Assembly: GCF_005502275.1 (NCBI RefSeq) | Contig: NZ_SWLZ01000021.1 | Location: 27,861-91,860, forward strand | Length of the DNA: 64,000 bases | Source of the DNA: Robertmurraya siralis | Lineage (GTDB): Bacteria; Bacillota; Bacilli; Bacillales; Cytobacillaceae | Direction of reading: 5' to 3' | In this document: positions 16,933 through 25,285 of the stretch, one piece after another | How the letters are laid out: each line of letters begins with the position of its first letter | Numbering within the stretch: the stretch's first letter is position 1 | The notes under the pieces: model-generated | Databases searched by the model: none | What the model saw: only the letters and a program-made list of their open reading frames with translations | What the model was told of the DNA's origin: nothing | Translations under genes and position numbers: made by a program

Positions 16933-16962
16933 TCACGAAGATCCCGTTCTTCGTGTTTTTTT
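16933..16962 (+). terminator. Intrinsic terminator at the right edge of the scar
   Basis: CACGAAGA pairs perfectly with TCTTCGTG across a six-base loop, followed by seven T. It may have been the original terminator of mgtE before the insertion separated them. Confidence 0.75.
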
Positions 16963-17092
16963 ATGAAAAATTAGAAACCATTCATCCTGTAAATACGTCT
17001 TATTACGTGTGGCTATTTCGAGGTTATCTCTGTTAATATTAAAGAATAGACATAGAAGTATAGGAGAATAAAAGAGACTAGGTGTTGGAACA

Positions 17093-18259
17093 ATGGATAA
17101 AAAGAATAAGGTTGCTGAAAAGTTTGACTGGACATTAAGCTTTATTTTGCTATTGTTCTTTCTTACTAGCTGCGCAGCCATATATAGCGCTCAAACAACG
17201 GAACAATACATTGAAAATTATTTTTTACGACAAATTGCTTATTATGTTATCGGGGCCATCATTATCGCAATCGTGATGTTTTTTGATAGTTATCAATATC
17301 GCAAGCTAAGCTGGTATTTATACGGATTTGGAATTTTACTTTTAGTTGTACTATACCTGTTACCCCCTTCAGATTTTACACCGATTAGAAACGGGGCAAA
17401 AAGCTGGTTTGTTATACCTGGATTGGGCTCAATCCAGCCTTCGGAATTCATGAAAATCTTTTTAATTCTTACATTAAGTAAGTTGATTGCTGATCATCAT
17501 GAAAAAAATCCACTTAAAACGTCTAAAACCGATTTTATTCTGTTTATTAAACTTGGGTTGGCGACATTGCCACCACTCGCTCTTATTGCAGAACAAGATT
17601 TAGGAACTGCATTAGTAATCATTGCAATTTTCGTAGGAATGATTCTTATTTCCGGAATGACATGGAAAATTCTCTTACCTGTTTTTTCAGCAGGAGCCGC
17701 TCTCGTGGCAGCAGTTTTTTATATTGTCATCCATTATCCAGAGCTATTGGAAAAACATATTGATACCTATCAATACAATCGGATTTATTCCTGGCTTGAC
17801 CCAGAGAGTTACCAAAGTGGAGCAGGCTACCATTTGTATAAATCACTGCAAGCGATTGGCTCAGGGCTAATTACCGGGAAGGGCTTTGGTGAAAGAGTTG
17901 TTTATATTCCAGAGAGTCATACCGATTTCATTTTTAGCGTTATTGGTGAAGAATACGGCTTTGCAGGGGCAAGCCTTGTGATCGGATTGTTTTTCATTCT
18001 CATCTATCACCTGACTAAGACAGCACTTGACACGAACGATCCATTTAATACGTATATTTGTGTCGGTGTGATCAGTATGATTGCCTTCCATGTTTTCCAA
18101 AACATCGGAATGACCATTCAAGTGTTACCAATTACCGGGATACCACTTCCATTCATAAGTTCTGGGGGTAGCTCCCTTATGGCAAACATGTTTGCGATGG
18201 GACTCATTTTCAGTATACGGTATCATCATAAATCATATATGTTTGGCTCAGCAAAATAA
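17093..18259 (+). CDS. rodA: SEDS-family cell-wall polymerase (RodA/FtsW type)
   Basis: The 388-residue polytopic protein has about ten membrane segments and the SEDS signature blocks: NGAKSWFVIPGLGSIQPSEFMK, AEQDLGTALV with the catalytic Asp region, and ESHTDFIFSVIGEEYGF, then PLPFISSGGSS near the C terminus. SEDS proteins polymerise glycan strands from lipid II together with a class B PBP. RodA is the closest reading for Bacillus, but FtsW or SpoVE paralogues look alike and no neighbouring PBP is present. The ribosome site before ATG is weak. Confidence 0.88.
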   Translation: MDKKNKVAEKFDWTLSFILLLFFLTSCAAIYSAQTTEQYIENYFLRQIAYYVIGAIIIAIVMFFDSYQYRKLSWYLYGFGILLLVVLYLLPPSDFTPIRNGAKSWFVIPGLGSIQPSEFMKIFLILTLSKLIADHHEKNPLKTSKTDFILFIKLGLATLPPLALIAEQDLGTALVIIAIFVGMILISGMTWKILLPVFSAGAALVAAVFYIVIHYPELLEKHIDTYQYNRIYSWLDPESYQSGAGYHLYKSLQAIGSGLITGKGFGERVVYIPESHTDFIFSVIGEEYGFAGASLVIGLFFILIYHLTKTALDTNDPFNTYICVGVISMIAFHVFQNIGMTIQVLPITGIPLPFISSGGSSLMANMFAMGLIFSIRYHHKSYMFGSAK

Positions 18260-18346
18260 ACATCGTTATGACAGAAGTAGAAGCGGAAATTTAAACCGTT
18301 ATTTAATTAGCAATTACAACATACAACACTCTTAAGGGGCCTAATA

Positions 18347-18937
18347 ATGTCAGAATTGATTCATACAATTGAAGAATGGCTTATGGAATATGGGATCTGG
18401 GGGCTCGCACTCGTTTCATTTGCAGACTCTTCTTTTTTTCCCATTCCACCTGACGTCTTGCTCATTCCCATGGGGATTGCAAAACCAGACAGCGTTCTAT
18501 TTTACGCCTTTATTACCACACTTACTTCTGTAATAGGGGCCTTATTAGGATGGTATATTGGAAAAAAACTCGGGAGACCCGTGTTAACTTATCTATTCAA
18601 AGAGGATAAAGTTCAAAAGGTTGAACATTACTTTACAAAGTATGGCCCGATGGCAATACTAATGGCGGCATTAACGCCTGTCCCTTATAAAATCTTTACC
18701 ATTTTTGCTGGTGTCTCTCGTATTCGTCTCCGCACACTCGTCGTATGGTCAATTATTGGGAGAGGCGCCCGTTTCTTTGCTGAAGCGTTACTCATCCTGT
18801 TCCTTGGTGCGCAAGCAAAAACCTTCATCGATGAGAATTTTGCCATGATCACGATCGTAGGAGCGATTGCGATTGTAGCCATGTATTTCATTTTTCTTTA
18901 TCTCCAAAAACACAACCATAAAAAAACCCTTAAGTAA
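18347..18937 (+). CDS. DedA/VTT-family membrane protein (YqaA type)
   Basis: The 196-residue protein has the small DedA-like pattern: an N-terminal amphipathic segment, SFADSSFFPIPPDVLLIP, GALLGWYIGKKLGRP, and the re-entrant-loop segment LTPVPYKIFTIFAGVSR. Members take part in lipid and envelope homeostasis, and some DedA proteins flip phospholipid or undecaprenyl carriers. YqaA-type members are less well studied. The gene is 87 bases after the RodA-like gene on the same strand. The C terminus is Lys/His rich. Confidence 0.85.
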   Translation: MSELIHTIEEWLMEYGIWGLALVSFADSSFFPIPPDVLLIPMGIAKPDSVLFYAFITTLTSVIGALLGWYIGKKLGRPVLTYLFKEDKVQKVEHYFTKYGPMAILMAALTPVPYKIFTIFAGVSRIRLRTLVVWSIIGRGARFFAEALLILFLGAQAKTFIDENFAMITIVGAIAIVAMYFIFLYLQKHNHKKTLK

Positions 18938-18958
18938 ACATTTAAGGGTTTTTATTTA
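18923..18958 (+). terminator. Terminator of the yqaA-like gene
   Basis: AAAACCCTTAA pairs with TTAAGGGTTTT around a short loop and is followed by T-rich sequence. Its stem includes the stop codon of the gene and its 3' edge touches the PerR box. Confidence 0.85.
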
Positions 18959-18970
18959 TAATTATTATAA
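18956..18970 (+). promoter_or_regulatory. PerR box upstream of dps
   Basis: TTATAATTATTATAA is an exact match to the B. subtilis PerR consensus TTATAATNATTATAA. A second, weaker AT-palindrome starts near 18978. The proposed promoter follows, which fits peroxide-inducible expression of dps. Confidence 0.8.
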
Positions 18971-18994
18971 ATAAAAAATTATTATAATTAAGTA

Positions 18995-19022
18995 TTGATT
19001 TTAATTTAGTATTTGTTATAAT
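18995..19022 (+). promoter_or_regulatory. Candidate sigma-A promoter of dps
   Basis: TTGATT at 18995-19000 and TATAAT at 19017-19022 are separated by 16 bases, 33 bases upstream of the dps start. Confidence 0.65.
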
Positions 19023-19054
19023 TAGTATATAAAAGAAATAGGAGGAATGTTAAA

Positions 19055-19489
19055 ATGAATTTACAAACCGCTTTAAATGTACAAATCTCTAACTGGAGCA
19101 TCTTATACACAAAGCTTCACCGCTACCACTGGTATGTAAAAGGGCCCCTATTCTTTACACTACATGAAAAATTTGAAGAGCTATACAACGAAGCTGCCTT
19201 AACTGTTGATGAAATTGCTGAGCGCTTACTTGCTATCGGTGGACGACCTGTTGCAACAATGAAAGAATACTTAGAAACCGCAACATTATCAGAAACAGGA
19301 AATGAAGAAAAGGCAAGCGAAATGGTTGCTGCCCTAGTTTCTGATTACAAAGCAATTAAAGAGCAATTAGTCGAATTAGCATCCTTAGCTGAAGCGCAAA
19401 ATGACGTCAATACTAACGACTTAGCTATTGGATTAATTGAAAAAATTGACACACATATTTGGATGCTAAACGCTTACTTAGGAGAATAA
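19055..19489 (+). CDS. dps: Dps-family ferritin-like DNA-protection protein
   Basis: The 144-residue protein has the Dps ferroxidase ligands arranged between subunits: His25 and His37 in [20 protein letters not shown], then Asp52 and Glu56 in VDEIAERL. Dps forms dodecamers that oxidise iron with peroxide and store it, protecting DNA. The length is typical for Bacillus Dps/MrgA. AGGAGGAATGTTAAA precedes the ATG. A perfect PerR box upstream indicates derepression by peroxide. MrgA and Dps cannot be separated by reading, but PerR control is classically that of MrgA. Confidence 0.95.
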   Translation: MNLQTALNVQISNWSILYTKLHRYHWYVKGPLFFTLHEKFEELYNEAALTVDEIAERLLAIGGRPVATMKEYLETATLSETGNEEKASEMVAALVSDYKAIKEQLVELASLAEAQNDVNTNDLAIGLIEKIDTHIWMLNAYLGE

Positions 19490-19500
19490 CGCAAAACAGA

Positions 19501-19540
19501 AAAAGAGTCAGTGAGTTAAATCACCGACTCTTTTATTTTT
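19501..19540 (+). terminator. Terminator of dps
   Basis: AAAGAGTCAGTGA pairs with TCACCGACTCTTT with one mismatch, followed by TTATTTTTG. Confidence 0.85.
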
Positions 19541-19542
19541 GT

Positions 19543-19660
19543 CTCTGTTAAATCACATTGTTGATAAAATTTGGGACACATCTCGTGTAAAGCCAAGATT
19601 TCCAAAGCCTTTCACTTATGCTGAAAGGTCCTCTGTTTCCATGAATGGACTTTTTCTATC
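19543..19660. repeat. Degenerate MITE-like copy
   Basis: CTCTGTTAAATCACATTGTTG and a later CCTTTCACTTATGCTGAAAGG follow the layout of the copy at 54405-54543, including the internal CCTTTCAG/CTGAAAGG hairpin with one change. The right end is lost. Confidence 0.5.
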
Positions 19661-19717
19661 GCTTCATGAAGTAGAAAATGCGCCAAAGCATCAAGACAAA
19701 CTAGCACGCCTTCATGT

Positions 19718-20563
19718 TTAGTGATTTTCCTTTTCCACCCCATTGTAAATCAGTCGTTCGTAAACTGTAGACATAAGAACCATAAAGACATGAATAATGA
19801 CATTCAAATATGGAATAGAGAAATTCTTCTTGACCACCCCTGAACGAAAAAGAATGGAATCAACAGTTAGTGAAAACATCAAAATTCTCCATTTTCCCAT
19901 CCATCCACCTTTGCGAATCGACCAGGCTGAAAATATAGAAAGTACGAAACTGTATAATGGGGCATAAATAAAATGCTCCTCCAACCGATGTACTCTTCCC
20001 TTTCCAAAGCGGAAATTCCCCGTCAATGCGGCAAGGTAAATAATATTTGTACCTGTCCCCATAATGGCAAAAAATAAAGATATAAAAAGAATAAGCGGAT
20101 TTCGTCGCTGCAATTGTTCATACCATTTATCGCTTAGAAAAAAAAAGATCGGTAGCATAGAAGACGTATGAAACGGATTCCACCATCTCGTCTTATAAAT
20201 TTTCAGCTTCAAAAACAGCCGCTCAACGAGATGAAAATAGAAAATAAATGCCGACTTTATTTTCCAATTCAGCTTAAATGCCGTTAAAAATACACCTGTA
20301 AACGGAATATAGATGGCTTGTGATAAAATGGCTCCGAGAAAATTATCGAAATAGTGATTTTTTAAGATTTTCGGCTTGTAGCAATAAGCGCGAAATAGGT
20401 GAAGCACAAAATACTCAAAAATATAGGCCATCCCCATATTCGCCATAAGCAATACACTTATCGTCTTACGATCTTTCTTTTTTATAAACGAATATAGCAG
20501 GAGAGATGAATGGATGACAAATAAAAAAATAAATGGATATTTATTTCTGCTTTTTCGTTTCAT
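19718..20563 (-). CDS. Multipass membrane protein of unknown function
   Basis: I do not recognise a function. The 281-residue protein is hydrophobic and very basic, with about six to seven predicted membrane segments and WWNPFHTSS in a mid loop. AGAGGAGGGATACGA precedes the ATG, so translation is well supported. It stands alone between dps and the VOC-protein gene. Its aromatic-rich short-loop layout recalls other Bacillus integral membrane proteins of the CBO0543 kind found elsewhere in this window, but I cannot claim homology. Confidence 0.7.
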   Translation of the reverse strand: MKRKSRNKYPFIFLFVIHSSLLLYSFIKKKDRKTISVLLMANMGMAYIFEYFVLHLFRAYCYKPKILKNHYFDNFLGAILSQAIYIPFTGVFLTAFKLNWKIKSAFIFYFHLVERLFLKLKIYKTRWWNPFHTSSMLPIFFFLSDKWYEQLQRRNPLILFISLFFAIMGTGTNIIYLAALTGNFRFGKGRVHRLEEHFIYAPLYSFVLSIFSAWSIRKGGWMGKWRILMFSLTVDSILFRSGVVKKNFSIPYLNVIIHVFMVLMSTVYERLIYNGVEKENH

Positions 20564-20652
20564 TCGTATCCCTCCTCTTTAGTACTCCTTATTTTTCGAA
20601 GAAGACGGGACATTATACAACATTCATGTCAGATTATGCGAGCTTTCTTTGA

Positions 20653-21510
20653 TCAAGCCTTTGTTGTGAGGACAAGCCTAGTTCCTGACGGATCAATTAA
20701 CTTGATTTCCTCCCCTTCAACCTGAATTGAATCATGACGATTGTTCAGACGCTTTATTGTTTGCATCATCTCTTCCTTATTTGGATAGATCAATGTAAAA
20801 TACTCGAGACCTGCACTCTTTTCTGAAGGTGGTTGCGCTCCTCTCCCATTCCATGTATTTAAGCCGATATGATGATGATAGTTTCCGCTAGAAATAAACA
20901 GTGCTTGTTCACCATAGCGAGTAACGATATCAAACCCTAGTCCATCACAATAAAACTGTTGGGCAGCGTGCAAATCTGCTACATGCAAATGAATGTGGCC
21001 AATTATCGTCTCTTTTGGAAGTCCCCGCCAAACTTCTCCATTCCACTGTTGGAATAACTCCTCCACATCTAAAGGAGCAGTGTCCATCTGTACCATTCCC
21101 TCCGACCATTCCCATTTTTCCGATGGTCTGTCTGCATAAACTTCAATTCCATTTCCATCTGGATCTGCAAGATAAATCGCTTCACTTACCAAATGGTCAG
21201 AAGCCCCTTGTAGAGGATAACCACTTTCCATTAAATGCTTTAAGCAAGCCGCCAAATCTGCTCGCGTTGGAAGTAACAGAGCAAAATGGTATAGACCTGT
21301 TCTCCGTGCCTCTTTTGCTGTAACCTGCTCAGGTTCCAAAATCGTCAATATTGGCGTCTTTCCATCTACAGTAAAAACAACCATTGTTCGAGATTCTTTT
21401 AAAACCTGTAAACCTAAAATTTCCTGATAAAATGATAAAGCCCTATCTTTATTTGTTACCTTTAAATGCACCTGTTCCACATACACATTTGGAGATTGAT
21501 GAAAATTCAT
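20653..21510 (-). CDS. catE: VOC-family dioxygenase, CatE-like (catechol-2,3-dioxygenase)
   Basis: The 285-residue protein has two tandem glyoxalase/extradiol (VOC) modules. The N-terminal one contains VHLKVTNKDRALSFYQEILGL and the C-terminal one IGHIHLHVADLHAAQQFYCDGLGF, with candidate metal His residues and the C-terminal Glu/Asp in IKLIDPSG. Length and layout match B. subtilis CatE, which cleaves catechol and is part of the thiol-stress response. The start is the ATG preceded by AAAGGGGCAAATTAAA, seven codons inside the longest frame. Substrate is inferred from family only. Confidence 0.8.
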   Translation of the reverse strand: MNFHQSPNVYVEQVHLKVTNKDRALSFYQEILGLQVLKESRTMVVFTVDGKTPILTILEPEQVTAKEARRTGLYHFALLLPTRADLAACLKHLMESGYPLQGASDHLVSEAIYLADPDGNGIEVYADRPSEKWEWSEGMVQMDTAPLDVEELFQQWNGEVWRGLPKETIIGHIHLHVADLHAAQQFYCDGLGFDIVTRYGEQALFISSGNYHHHIGLNTWNGRGAQPPSEKSAGLEYFTLIYPNKEEMMQTIKRLNNRHDSIQVEGEEIKLIDPSGTRLVLTTKA

Positions 21511-21608
21511 TTTAATTTGCCCCTTTAACATTTTTCTCTAACTTCCATTGCTGTAGTTCTTATAAATTTAGTATACTAGGTACTAACAAAAGTAAGGAGT
21601 GATCTGCT

Positions 21609-21863
21609 TTGACAAAATCAAAAGCCCGCAAATACCGTGATAAAATCGCTCGCGAGGGACAAAGAAACCCGGAATGGAATAGGAACCCTTTTGCCTTTGC
21701 CGATATGCGTACACGAAAAACAAAAACAAAGAAGGATCATTTGTATAAGACTAAGCACAAGAACCAATCATTTATAGATAAAAATGATGGTTCTTTTTAT
21801 TATTCGCTTTTTAAAAGAAATTGTATTTGGCTCATTTCGTATGAAAGCAAAAATCAACACTAA
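21609..21863 (+). CDS. Small basic protein with extended C terminus
   Basis: The TTG start follows AAGGAGTGATCTGC. The first about 50 residues (MTKSKARKYRDKIAREGQ, then a Lys/Thr-rich stretch) look like a short, strongly basic Bacillus protein of unknown role. The rest is odd: the codons for KNQSFIDKNDGSF form a terminator hairpin, and the last about 15 codons overlap a fragment of the MITE-like repeat. Many relatives, as I recall, end soon after the hairpin, so the C-terminal tail here may be a recent read-through into repeat DNA. Confidence 0.65.
   Translation: MTKSKARKYRDKIAREGQRNPEWNRNPFAFADMRTRKTKTKKDHLYKTKHKNQSFIDKNDGSFYYSLFKRNCIWLISYESKNQH
21760..21800 (+). terminator. Terminator hairpin inside the small basic gene
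   Basis: AGAACCAATCATTT pairs with AAATGATGGTTCT with one bulged base, followed by TTTTT. It lies before the annotated stop of the reading frame. Confidence 0.75.
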
Positions 21864-21885
21864 CATAGAACAAGCTCTATTATTC
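21828..21885. repeat. MITE-like right-end fragment
   Basis: GGCTCATTTCG, then AAAAATCAACACTAACATAGAAC resembles the right end of the full repeat (AAAATCAACACCGACATATAACAG). The rest of the repeat is absent. From here to 22095 I see only AT-rich sequence without a gene. Confidence 0.5.
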
Positions 21886-22095
21886 CTTTTTTGTACTACA
21901 TAATAAATTTCAGCGCACAAATAAAACAAAATATGATTATCTCCCTTATTTCCTTAGTTTAACTTCCGAATAAATATTATATCAAAATAATTATTTACTC
22001 GTTTTATTCATCCTACTTGAGGGAAATGAATCGATTAAATATCGCCAAAACCCATATCACCATTTGTATCCGCTTTCATAATAAAAATTCAAAGT

Positions 22096-22113
22096 TTGTT
22101 CAATATTTCACAA
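22096..22113 (+). promoter_or_regulatory. Imperfect Rex-like site upstream of the small gene
   Basis: TTGTTCAATATTTCACAA matches the Rex consensus TTGTGAA-N4-TTCACAA at all but two positions. A TTCACA and a TATGGT 16 bases later could form the promoter, which the site would cover. Confidence 0.5.
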
Positions 22114-22172
22114 ACTATTATTTAAATAGTATGGTATTCTACATGTAGATAAACAAATAAGGAGTGAAGACA

Positions 22173-22406
22173 ATGATCATTTGTGAGTGGAGAGCTTTTT
22201 CTACAGATACTGAAACCTATACTCAAGCAGATTTTGAAAAGCTGGTTGGTGATGATTTTGAAGCAATGATGTTTAAAGATGACGATCCCATTCCTTCCTA
22301 TATTTGGACAAAAAATTACGTCTTTCATATCAGAAAAAACTCTAAAATTTTAACTGATATTTCTTTTGAGAAAATTCCAAGAAATCCAGATTGTGTAAAA
22401 TCATAA
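22173..22406 (+). CDS. Small acidic protein upstream of adhE
   Basis: I do not recognise a family. The 77-residue product (MIICEWRAFSTDTETYTQ...) is acidic with several aromatics and no membrane segment. The ATG at 22173 follows AAGGAGTGAAGACA. A GTG three codons earlier is too close to the ribosome site. It is 57 bases before adhE, with a perfect Rex box between them and an imperfect one before it, so it may share redox control with adhE. Confidence 0.65.
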   Translation: MIICEWRAFSTDTETYTQADFEKLVGDDFEAMMFKDDDPIPSYIWTKNYVFHIRKNSKILTDISFEKIPRNPDCVKS

Positions 22407-22425
22407 TCTTTTTTTTAATAAATCT

Positions 22426-22443
22426 TTGTGAAATACTTCACAA
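22426..22443 (+). promoter_or_regulatory. Rex operator upstream of adhE
   Basis: TTGTGAAATACTTCACAA is a perfect inverted repeat matching the Rex consensus. Rex releases DNA when NADH is high, so adhE should be induced by low oxygen or high NADH. It sits only seven bases before the ribosome site of adhE, suggesting roadblock repression or a promoter further upstream. Confidence 0.9.
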
Positions 22444-22463
22444 TATATCAGGAGGAGATTTAA

Positions 22464-25058
22464 ATGGCTGTTAAAGAAAAGGAGTTACCAAAAGTGCAAA
22501 CTGTCGCTGAAATGGTTGATCAATTAGTTCAAAACGGGCGCCGTGCTTTACAAGAATTTCGAAATTTCGATCAAGAAATGATTGATGAAATTGTGAAGCA
22601 AATGGCACTGGCAGGTTTAGATCATCATATGCCGCTGGCAAAGCTTGCCGTAGAAGAAACAGGACGTGGCGTGTATGAGGACAAAATTATCAAAAATATA
22701 TTTTCCACAGAATACATTTACCACAATATTAAATACGATAAAACCGTTGGAATTATAAATGAAAACGACCATGAAGGGATCGTGGAGATTGCTGAACCTG
22801 TAGGAGTCATCGCTGGCGTGACGCCTGTTACAAACCCGACATCCACTACGATGTTCAAAGCGCTTATTGCGATTAAAACGCGAAATCCAATTATTTTCGC
22901 CTTCCACCCTTCAGCTCAAAAGTGCAGCAGTGAAGCCGCAAGAGCTTTGCGTGACGCCGCTGTTCTTGCCGGTGCGCCGGAGCATTGTATTCAATGGATT
23001 GAGAAGCCATCTTTAGATGCAACACAGCTATTAATGAACCACTCAGAAGTGTCGCTGATCTTGGCCACTGGCGGATCAGGGATGGTGAAATCAGCTTACA
23101 GTTCCGGAAAGCCAGCCCTTGGTGTCGGCCCAGGAAACGTTCCTTGCTATATTGAAAAATCGGCCGATGTCTATCGAGCTGTTAACGACCTCATTTTGTC
23201 GAAGACATTTGACAACGGCATGATTTGTGCCTCAGAACAAGCCGTTATTCTTGATCAAGAAATATACGATGCTGCGAAAGAAGAACTACGCGCACACGGC
23301 TGCTACTTTTTAAACGAAGCCGAAAAAAATAAAATTGAAAAATTAGTTATTCGCGAGCCACACGGAACGATTAACCCCGATATTGTCGGAAGACCTGCAG
23401 CTAAAATTGCCAAAATGGCTGGGGTAAATGTTCCGCTCGATACAAAAATTCTAATTGCCGAGTTAGAAGGTGTCGGTCCACAATACCCACTTTCAAGAGA
23501 GAAATTAAGTCCAATTCTCGCCTGCTATAAAGTGCAAAATCTTGAAGAGGGCTTAACTAGATGCGAACAAATGCTAGAATTTGGAGGGCTGGGACACTCC
23601 GCCGTTCTCCATTCAACAAATGAAGAAGTCATGAAAAAATTTGGTTTAAGAATGAAGGCTGGACGAATTATCGTTAATGCCCCATCTTCACAGGGAGCAA
23701 TCGGAGATATTTATAATGCATACATTCCTTCCCTTACGCTTGGATGCGGTACTTATGGAGGAAATTCAGTATCAACTAACGTCGGAACGATGCATTTAAT
23801 CAACATTAAAAAAGTAGCGAGAAGGAATGTCAATATGCAATGGTTTAAAGTTCCACCAAAAATTTATTTCGAGAAAAACTCCATTCAATATTTAGCAAAA
23901 ATGCCCAATATTTCAAAGGCTTTAATCGTTACAGATCCAGGAATGGTGAAACTGGGATATGTGGATAAAATTCTCTATTATTTAAGAAAACGACCTGACT
24001 ATGTTCATTGCGAGATTTTCTCCGATGTCGAGCCAGACCCATCCATTGAAACGGTTATGAAAGGAGCAGAATTGATGGCTTCCTTCCAACCAGATGTCAT
24101 CATTGCCCTTGGCGGTGGATCTGCAATGGACGCTGCAAAAGGAATGTGGCTATTTTACGAGCACCCTGAAACAGACTTTTTTGGACTAAAACAAAAGTTT
24201 CTTGATATTCGCAAGCGGATTGTTAAATATCCAAAGCTCGGTGAAAAAGCACAATTTGTTGCCATTCCAACTACATCTGGGACCGGGTCTGAAGTAACAT
24301 CTTTCTCCGTTATTACGGATAAAAGAGCAAATATTAAATACCCACTTGCCGATTATGAATTGACACCGGATGTGGCTATTGTCGATCCACAGTTTGTCAT
24401 GACTGTTCCAAAGCATGTTACAGCTGATACTGGAATGGATGTGTTAACCCATGCGATTGAGGCATACGTATCCGTTATGGCAAATGATTACACTGACGGT
24501 CTCGCCATTAAAGCCATTCAACTAGTTTTTGAATATTTACCGAGAGCATATCGCAATGGCAATGATGCCCTTGCCCGTGAAAAAATGCATAATGCGTCAA
24601 CGATAGCAGGAATGGCATTTGCCAACGCCTTCCTAGGAATTAATCACAGTCTTGCGCATAAGCTAGGCGGTGAATTCCACATTGCTCACGGTCGAGCTAA
24701 TGCCATTTTATTGCCGCATGTCATTCGTTATAATGCGACAAAGCCGAAGAAATTTGCATCGTTCCCTAAATATGAAAAGTTTATCGCCGACAAACGCTAT
24801 GCAGAAATTGCGATGGCACTGGGACTTCCGGCCCGCACTACTGAAGAAGGAGTGGAAAGCTTAATTCAAGCAATTATTAAGCTCGCTGAAGAATTGTACA
24901 TTCCACTAAAAATAAGAGATAACGGCGTCAATAAGAAGGAGTTCGAGAGCAAAGTCGAATTTCTTGCAGAAAAAGCTTTCGAGGATCAATGTACAACTGC
25001 TAATCCTAAGCTGCCATTAGTCTCTGAATTAGCTGAAATATATAGGAAAGCTTGGTAA
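22464..25058 (+). CDS. adhE: Bifunctional acetaldehyde-CoA / alcohol dehydrogenase AdhE
   Basis: The 864-residue protein joins an N-terminal CoA-acylating aldehyde dehydrogenase and a C-terminal iron-dependent alcohol dehydrogenase. Cys255 in FDNGMICASEQ is the expected thioester-forming residue. The second half has the NAD-binding ALGGGSAMDAAKGMW and the metal-binding HAIEAYVSV, NHSLAHKLGGEFHIAHGRAN segments. It turns acetyl-CoA into ethanol, regenerating two NAD+ in fermentation. Length is the normal full size. GGAGGAG precedes the ATG and a perfect Rex box is just upstream. It implies a facultatively anaerobic lifestyle. Confidence 0.97.
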   Translation: MAVKEKELPKVQTVAEMVDQLVQNGRRALQEFRNFDQEMIDEIVKQMALAGLDHHMPLAKLAVEETGRGVYEDKIIKNIFSTEYIYHNIKYDKTVGIINENDHEGIVEIAEPVGVIAGVTPVTNPTSTTMFKALIAIKTRNPIIFAFHPSAQKCSSEAARALRDAAVLAGAPEHCIQWIEKPSLDATQLLMNHSEVSLILATGGSGMVKSAYSSGKPALGVGPGNVPCYIEKSADVYRAVNDLILSKTFDNGMICASEQAVILDQEIYDAAKEELRAHGCYFLNEAEKNKIEKLVIREPHGTINPDIVGRPAAKIAKMAGVNVPLDTKILIAELEGVGPQYPLSREKLSPILACYKVQNLEEGLTRCEQMLEFGGLGHSAVLHSTNEEVMKKFGLRMKAGRIIVNAPSSQGAIGDIYNAYIPSLTLGCGTYGGNSVSTNVGTMHLINIKKVARRNVNMQWFKVPPKIYFEKNSIQYLAKMPNISKALIVTDPGMVKLGYVDKILYYLRKRPDYVHCEIFSDVEPDPSIETVMKGAELMASFQPDVIIALGGGSAMDAAKGMWLFYEHPETDFFGLKQKFLDIRKRIVKYPKLGEKAQFVAIPTTSGTGSEVTSFSVITDKRANIKYPLADYELTPDVAIVDPQFVMTVPKHVTADTGMDVLTHAIEAYVSVMANDYTDGLAIKAIQLVFEYLPRAYRNGNDALAREKMHNASTIAGMAFANAFLGINHSLAHKLGGEFHIAHGRANAILLPHVIRYNATKPKKFASFPKYEKFIADKRYAEIAMALGLPARTTEEGVESLIQAIIKLAEELYIPLKIRDNGVNKKEFESKVEFLAEKAFEDQCTTANPKLPLVSELAEIYRKAW

Positions 25059-25091
25059 TTCGAAATAAGGCATACAAGATTTCTACTGACT

Positions 25092-25136
25092 GAGAGAGGA
25101 CGCCCATTACATGGGAAAGAGTCCTCTCTTTTTTCT
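25092..25136 (+). terminator. Terminator of adhE
   Basis: GAGAGAGGAC pairs with GTCCTCTCTT, followed by TTTTCT. Confidence 0.88.
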
Positions 25137-25285
25137 AATTCTTTGATGCTATTTGCTTCAAGCAAATATTGGGTTATTTTTCAAAAAATTTGTTAAAATG
25201 ATCGATGAAGAAGATTACAAAAATGAGGATAGCAAACGCTAGAGCATGTTATTCGGCTTAACTAAAACTGAGGAGGAATTCGCAG

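Larger units (their letters stand above)
16278..16952. other. Mosaic insertion scar bounded by a 24-bp direct repeat
   Basis: An identical 24-base word starts at 16278 and again at 16929, beginning AAAATCACGAAG. Between the copies are a short hairpin, a dispersed-repeat fragment, an IS1182-type transposase remnant and a second dispersed-repeat fragment. The right copy is part of a good terminator hairpin. The left copy is the same word without the T-run. Confidence 0.7.
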
